Positions 6,427 to 9,473 of a stretch of DNA of 9,473 nt are shown piece after piece. Position 1 is the stretch's first letter. Each line of letters starts with the position of its first letter. A program made the translations under genes and the position numbers. The notes under the pieces were generated by a model that was not told where the DNA came from, searched no databases, and saw only the letters and a program-made list of their open reading frames with translations. This stretch comes from Candidatus Omnitrophota bacterium. GTDB taxonomy: Bacteria > Omnitrophota > Gorgyraeia > Gygaellales > Profunditerraquicolaceae. Where the stretch lies: NCBI GenBank assembly GCA_030691585.1, contig JAUYEC010000052.1, forward strand, positions 1 through 9,473, given 5' to 3'.

Positions 6427-7277
6427 TTGGCTATCTCCGTCCCGATACCTTTATCGGTGAATATCTCAAGCAAAAGTCCGTGCGGGGTGCGCGCGTCAAT
6501 GATGTGCGATTTTTTCACACCCTTATCCAAAGCCTGGAAACAAGCCTTGACCTTGGGAATCATTCCCTGCTGGATAACCTTGGCGTCGATGAGGTCCTTT
6601 GCCTCGCTCTCCGTAAGTGTCGAGAGGAATGAATTCGGGTCCTCCGGGTTACGCATAATGCCCTTGACGTTGGTCAAAAGCACCAGCTTTTCCGCCTGCA
6701 AACTCGCGGCGATGTCCGCGGCTGCCTCATCGGCGTTGACATTATAAACCTTGCCGTCCTTACCCCGGCCCATGGGCAGGACCACCGCGACCTTATTCTG
6801 CTGTAACTGTTCCAAAATAGGCGCTGAAGATATGGCAACAACCTGCCCGACCAGGCCCAGGTCGATCTTGGCCTTCTTCTTTTCCGTTTGGATGATGGAA
6901 TTGTCTTTGCCGTTAAGGCCGGCCGCACCTGCTCCAAGCTCGGTTATTTCGCGGACGATCTGATCGTTTAGTTTCTGCAGCTCTTCTTCTACTAAGAGCA
7001 GGGTGCTTTCATCGGTCACGCGCATGCCGTCAACAAACTCGGTCTTTATCCCCGAAGTGCGCATGCGGTCGCTGATATTCGGGCCGCCGCCGTGGACCAA
7101 TACAACCCGCACACCCACGAAACTTAAAAAAACTATATCCTCCAGCACCCGCTCCCTGATCGTATCTTCACCGAGGATACTGCCGCCGTATTTAATGACA
7201 ATTACCTTCTTGTGGAATTTTTTGATATACGGCAGAGCCTCCACCAGCACATCCGCCTTTTTTATTGCGTCTTCCAT
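6423..7277 (-). CDS. argB: Acetylglutamate kinase, arginine-inhibited type
   Basis: Phosphorylates N-acetylglutamate with ATP, normally the controlled step of the cyclic pathway; amino-acid kinase family, cytoplasmic. The 284 residues contain KYGGS with K29, HGGGP (62-66), FVDGMRVTD (81-89), NVNADEAAA (179-187) and GMIPKVKAC (238-246). A helix-forming extension, ADVLVEALPYIKKF (9-22), precedes the first strand, and the C-terminus has LLLEIFTDKGIGTEI. Both are hallmarks of the hexameric, arginine-inhibited kinases (Thermotoga and Pseudomonas type), whose extra N-terminal helix links dimers; the shorter E. coli type lacks it. Feedback inhibition by arginine is therefore a strong inference. The start is fixed by GAGG 5 nt upstream, 11 bp after argJ. 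The stop overlaps the argD start. Confidence 0.97.
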   Translation of the reverse strand: MEDAIKKADVLVEALPYIKKFHKKVIVIKYGGSILGEDTIRERVLEDIVFLSFVGVRVVLVHGGGPNISDRMRTSGIKTEFVDGMRVTDESTLLLVEEELQKLNDQIVREITELGAGAAGLNGKDNSIIQTEKKKAKIDLGLVGQVVAISSAPILEQLQQNKVAVVLPMGRGKDGKVYNVNADEAAADIAASLQAEKLVLLTNVKGIMRNPEDPNSFLSTLTESEAKDLIDAKVIQQGMIPKVKACFQALDKGVKKSHIIDARTPHGLLLEIFTDKGIGTEIAK

Positions 7278-7282
7278 TTTGG

Positions 7283-7286
7283 CCTC
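7283..7286 (-). promoter_or_regulatory. Ribosome binding site of argB
   Basis: GAGG on the minus strand, 5 nt before the argB ATG, in the 11-bp gap after the argJ stop. It supports this ATG as the start. Confidence 0.7.
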
Positions 7287-7288
7287 AT

Positions 7289-8458
7289 TTAATTGTACTC
7301 AGCATTAATTTTTATATACTCCGGAGTAAGATCCGTTGTATAGACTACAGCCGAACCCTTACCCCTGCCCAAAGAGACATCGACATGGACATCCTTTTTC
7401 CCCAGAGGGCCGAGCTTGATCAAAAGGTCTTTTTCTTGGACCTCAATGCCGCAGGCGCCGACGGCCCCGGCGATCCTGCCGAAGTTCGGATTTTCGCCGT
7501 AAACGGCTGTCTTAAAAAGATTGGAATTAGCGATACTCAACGCGGCAACTCTGGCGTCATGAAAATTTTTTGCACCATATACTTTTATCTCGATAAATTT
7601 ACTAATTCCTTCGCCGTCTCTGACCACCAGCTTTGCCAGCGACAGGCAAACCTCATCAAGCGCGTGCTCAAATATACTTAAACTTTTGCCGGGCAGGAGG
7701 CGCGCGCCGCTTGCCCCATTGGCCAGCATCATCACCGAATCATTGGTGCTCATGCATCCGTCAACAGTGATGCAATTAAAAGACTTATCCGCGGCAGAAC
7801 TTAACGCTTTTTTTAATGCTTCCCGGCTGATTGCGGCGTCGGTGAAAATAAAAACCAGCATAGTCGCCACGTTTGGACAAATCATACCCGCGCCCTTGGC
7901 TACCGCGCAAATAGAAACGCTCTTGCCGCCTATATTAAATTCTATTGTGGCAGCTTTGTCAAATGTATCGGTAGTCCGGATCGCCTTTTGCGCCTTTAGT
8001 ATGCCCTGGCTCGACAATTCTTTGACTAACCGCGGTAAAGCAGACGTTATCTTTGACACAGGAAGCCGTTTGCCGATAATGCCGGTGGAATTAACAAGGA
8101 CATTTTCTTGATTTATCTTTGTAGGGACAGGTTTAAAACCTGTCCCTACGTTATTCAATGCGGCAACCGTGGCACTAACCACTTCTTCAGCGTCTTTTAT
8201 GCCCGCTTTGCCGGTAAAGCAATTGGCGTTGCCGCTGTTAACGATGATCGCCCGCACACTGCCGCCTTTTTTTAAGTACAGCTTATTCAACAAGAGCGGC
8301 GCGGCTTTGATGGAATTAGCGGTAAATAAGCAGGCTGGCGTCGCAGGCGTCTGGGAATAAAATAACGCCAGGTCAGGCTTGCCTGATTTTTTTATGCCGC
8401 AGCTAATACCACTGGCAAGAAACCCGGCCGGCAGCACAGCTTTGTTTAATATCTTCAT
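7289..8458 (-). CDS. argJ: Glutamate N-acetyltransferase (ornithine acetyltransferase)
   Basis: Moves the acetyl group from N-acetylornithine to glutamate, giving ornithine and regenerating N-acetylglutamate; some members also use acetyl-CoA. It is an Ntn-type enzyme that cuts itself into two chains before a nucleophilic threonine. In the 389 residues, KGAGMICPNVATML (188-201) contains that threonine, T199, so cleavage is expected between A198 and T199. STGIIG (124-129) forms the oxyanion region, and the C-terminal NPNFGRIAGAVG (323-334) and YIKINAEYN end are typical. The ATG overlaps the argC stop in ATGA; a weak AAGGGA lies 10 nt upstream. Residues 104-113 (VGTGFKPVPT) are encoded by a 29-bp palindrome and appear to be an insertion between a conserved helix and the ENVLVNSTGIIG strand. 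No argA or argE is seen here, so whether this enzyme also makes acetylglutamate from acetyl-CoA cannot be decided. Confidence 0.97.
   Translation of the reverse strand: MKILNKAVLPAGFLASGISCGIKKSGKPDLALFYSQTPATPACLFTANSIKAAPLLLNKLYLKKGGSVRAIIVNSGNANCFTGKAGIKDAEEVVSATVAALNNVGTGFKPVPTKINQENVLVNSTGIIGKRLPVSKITSALPRLVKELSSQGILKAQKAIRTTDTFDKAATIEFNIGGKSVSICAVAKGAGMICPNVATMLVFIFTDAAISREALKKALSSAADKSFNCITVDGCMSTNDSVMMLANGASGARLLPGKSLSIFEHALDEVCLSLAKLVVRDGEGISKFIEIKVYGAKNFHDARVAALSIANSNLFKTAVYGENPNFGRIAGAVGACGIEVQEKDLLIKLGPLGKKDVHVDVSLGRGKGSAVVYTTDLTPEYIKINAEYN
8121..8149. repeat. 29-bp palindromic repeat inserted in frame in argJ
   Basis: Arms of 14 bases (GTAGGGACAGGTTT at 8121-8134 and its exact complement at 8136-8149) surround a single base. 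On the argJ strand it reads in the one frame without stops and encodes VGTGFKPVPT (the last codon reaches 8120); the other two frames would hit TAG or TAA. It therefore behaves like a palindromic element tolerated inside a protein, comparable in principle to the Rickettsia palindromic elements. The transcript would form a strong hairpin, but no U run follows, so it is not a terminator. Confidence 0.93.
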
Positions 8459-9471
8459 AAAAGCGCGGTCCCTTCAGCAAGATTATACATGATATTCATA
8501 TTCTGTACCGCCTGGCCCGCGGCACCCTTGAGCAGATTGTCTATGCAGGCGATAACTATAACTTTATCTTGGCAGTCTTTGATGCCGATATCACAAAAAT
8601 TAGTGCCGCAGACATCTCTTAACCTCGGGAAAGCGCCCTCATCTTTTACGCGCACAAATGGCTCGCCCTTATAGAACTTCTTATATATAGCCGTAAGGCC
8701 CAAGGCCTTTTTCTTATCTGTTTTATCGGCATAAATAGTAGCCAGGATCCCCCGGTTTAATGGCAGGAGATGCGGCACAAAAGTCGCGGCCAATTTCTTG
8801 CCGCATAACTTTGATAGTTCCTGGTTGATCTCCGGAGAGTGTTGGTGGCAATCAACCTTGTAAGCCTTAAAATCCTCATTGATCTCGGAAAATAAAAAAC
8901 TCTCGGCTAATTTTCTTCCGGCGCCCGACACCCCGGATTTAGCATCGATAATTATTGAATCTGCCTTACACAACCCCAGAGATACAAGGGGTGCCAAGGC
9001 AAGAATACTGGCCGTCGGGTAACACCCGGGATTAGCGACGAGCGAGACATTCTTGATCTTGACTCGGTAGAGCTCCGGCAGGCCGTAAACGGCGCGCTTG
9101 ATATTCTCGGCATCGCTGTGTGTAGTATTGTAAAACTTTTTGTAGATTGCCGTATCAAGCAGGCGGTAATCCGCGCTCAAGTCAATCACCTTCTTGCCTT
9201 TTTTTAACAGGAGGGGCGCAATTTCCATTGAGACAGTATGCGGCAGGGCCAAAAATACCAAGTCACAGGCCTCCGCTATCTTGTTAACGTCAGGCTCGGC
9301 ACAGACCATATCCAGCCTGCCCTTGAATTTCGGGAATACGGCGGATATCGCCTGAGGTTTATCAATTTTAGCGGAGATGTTAGTTATCCGGGCCTCGGGG
9401 TGCCTTAAAAGAATAGTGATAAGCTCCTCACCGGCGAATCCGGTCGCGCCAACAATGCCAACTCTGATCAT
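8455..9471 (-). CDS. argC: N-acetyl-gamma-glutamyl-phosphate reductase
   Basis: NADPH-dependent reduction of N-acetylglutamyl phosphate to the semialdehyde, the step after ArgB; cytoplasmic, of the aspartate-semialdehyde-dehydrogenase fold. The 338 residues match the family. The nucleotide-binding GATGFAG (8-14) opens the N-terminal Rossmann domain. NPGCYPT (147-153) carries the catalytic cysteine C150, and HQHSPEI (209-215) supplies the catalytic histidine, probably H209, 59 residues after the cysteine. FVPHLLPLNRGI (231-242) and the C-terminal DNLLKGAAGQAVQN (311-324) are also conserved. The chosen ATG gives a protein starting directly before the Rossmann strand. Only two bases precede it in the window, so its ribosome binding site and the operon promoter are not visible. 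It is probably the first arg cistron, but genes further upstream cannot be excluded. Confidence 0.97.
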   Translation of the reverse strand: MIRVGIVGATGFAGEELITILLRHPEARITNISAKIDKPQAISAVFPKFKGRLDMVCAEPDVNKIAEACDLVFLALPHTVSMEIAPLLLKKGKKVIDLSADYRLLDTAIYKKFYNTTHSDAENIKRAVYGLPELYRVKIKNVSLVANPGCYPTASILALAPLVSLGLCKADSIIIDAKSGVSGAGRKLAESFLFSEINEDFKAYKVDCHQHSPEINQELSKLCGKKLAATFVPHLLPLNRGILATIYADKTDKKKALGLTAIYKKFYKGEPFVRVKDEGAFPRLRDVCGTNFCDIGIKDCQDKVIVIACIDNLLKGAAGQAVQNMNIMYNLAEGTALL

Positions 9472-9473
9472 TT

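Overview
The window is one block of amino-acid biosynthesis genes, all on the minus strand. Read in the direction of transcription (right to left) it carries argC, argJ, argB, argD, argF, argG and argH, then a gene-free gap of about 600 bp, then the first 377 codons of lysA, which runs off the left edge. Together ArgC, ArgJ, ArgB, ArgD, ArgF, ArgG and ArgH cover every step from N-acetylglutamate to arginine. ArgJ recycles the acetyl group (the cyclic route), so no argE is needed. No argA-type acetylglutamate synthase, carbamoyl-phosphate synthetase or ArgR-type regulator is visible. LysA (diaminopimelate decarboxylase) makes lysine from meso-diaminopimelate.

The arg genes are packed as an operon. 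argC/argJ and argB/argD overlap by four bases (ATGA), argD and argF are separated by one base, and the other gaps are 11 to 27 bp, with clear Shine-Dalgarno sequences before argB, argF, argG and argH. Any promoter or operator ahead of argC lies beyond the right edge. ArgB carries the N-terminal helix and C-terminal signature of arginine-inhibited acetylglutamate kinases, so feedback control probably acts there.

The organism is a bacterium of moderate G+C content. The gene order, the heptamer and palindromic repeats sitting inside genes, and the 20-bp palindrome built from CCTGCC resemble what I recall from uncultured candidate-phylum genomes such as Omnitrophota. That placement is a guess from memory and was not tested.

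The enzymes are ordinary; the unusual part is the repeats. A 29-bp palindrome lies in frame in argJ and adds about ten residues. A 7-bp tandem array lies in frame in lysA. A smaller heptamer-like stretch forms the tail and stop codon of argF. The gap between argH and lysA (1134-1738) is a nest of GC-rich repeats. It includes a roughly 190-bp MITE-like unit with 29-bp imperfect terminal inverted repeats around a perfect 20-bp palindrome, and a roughly 260-bp unit with 40-bp inverted arms plus a third partial copy of the arm. ArgH, which ends at the edge of this nest, lacks the usual C-terminal end of its family.
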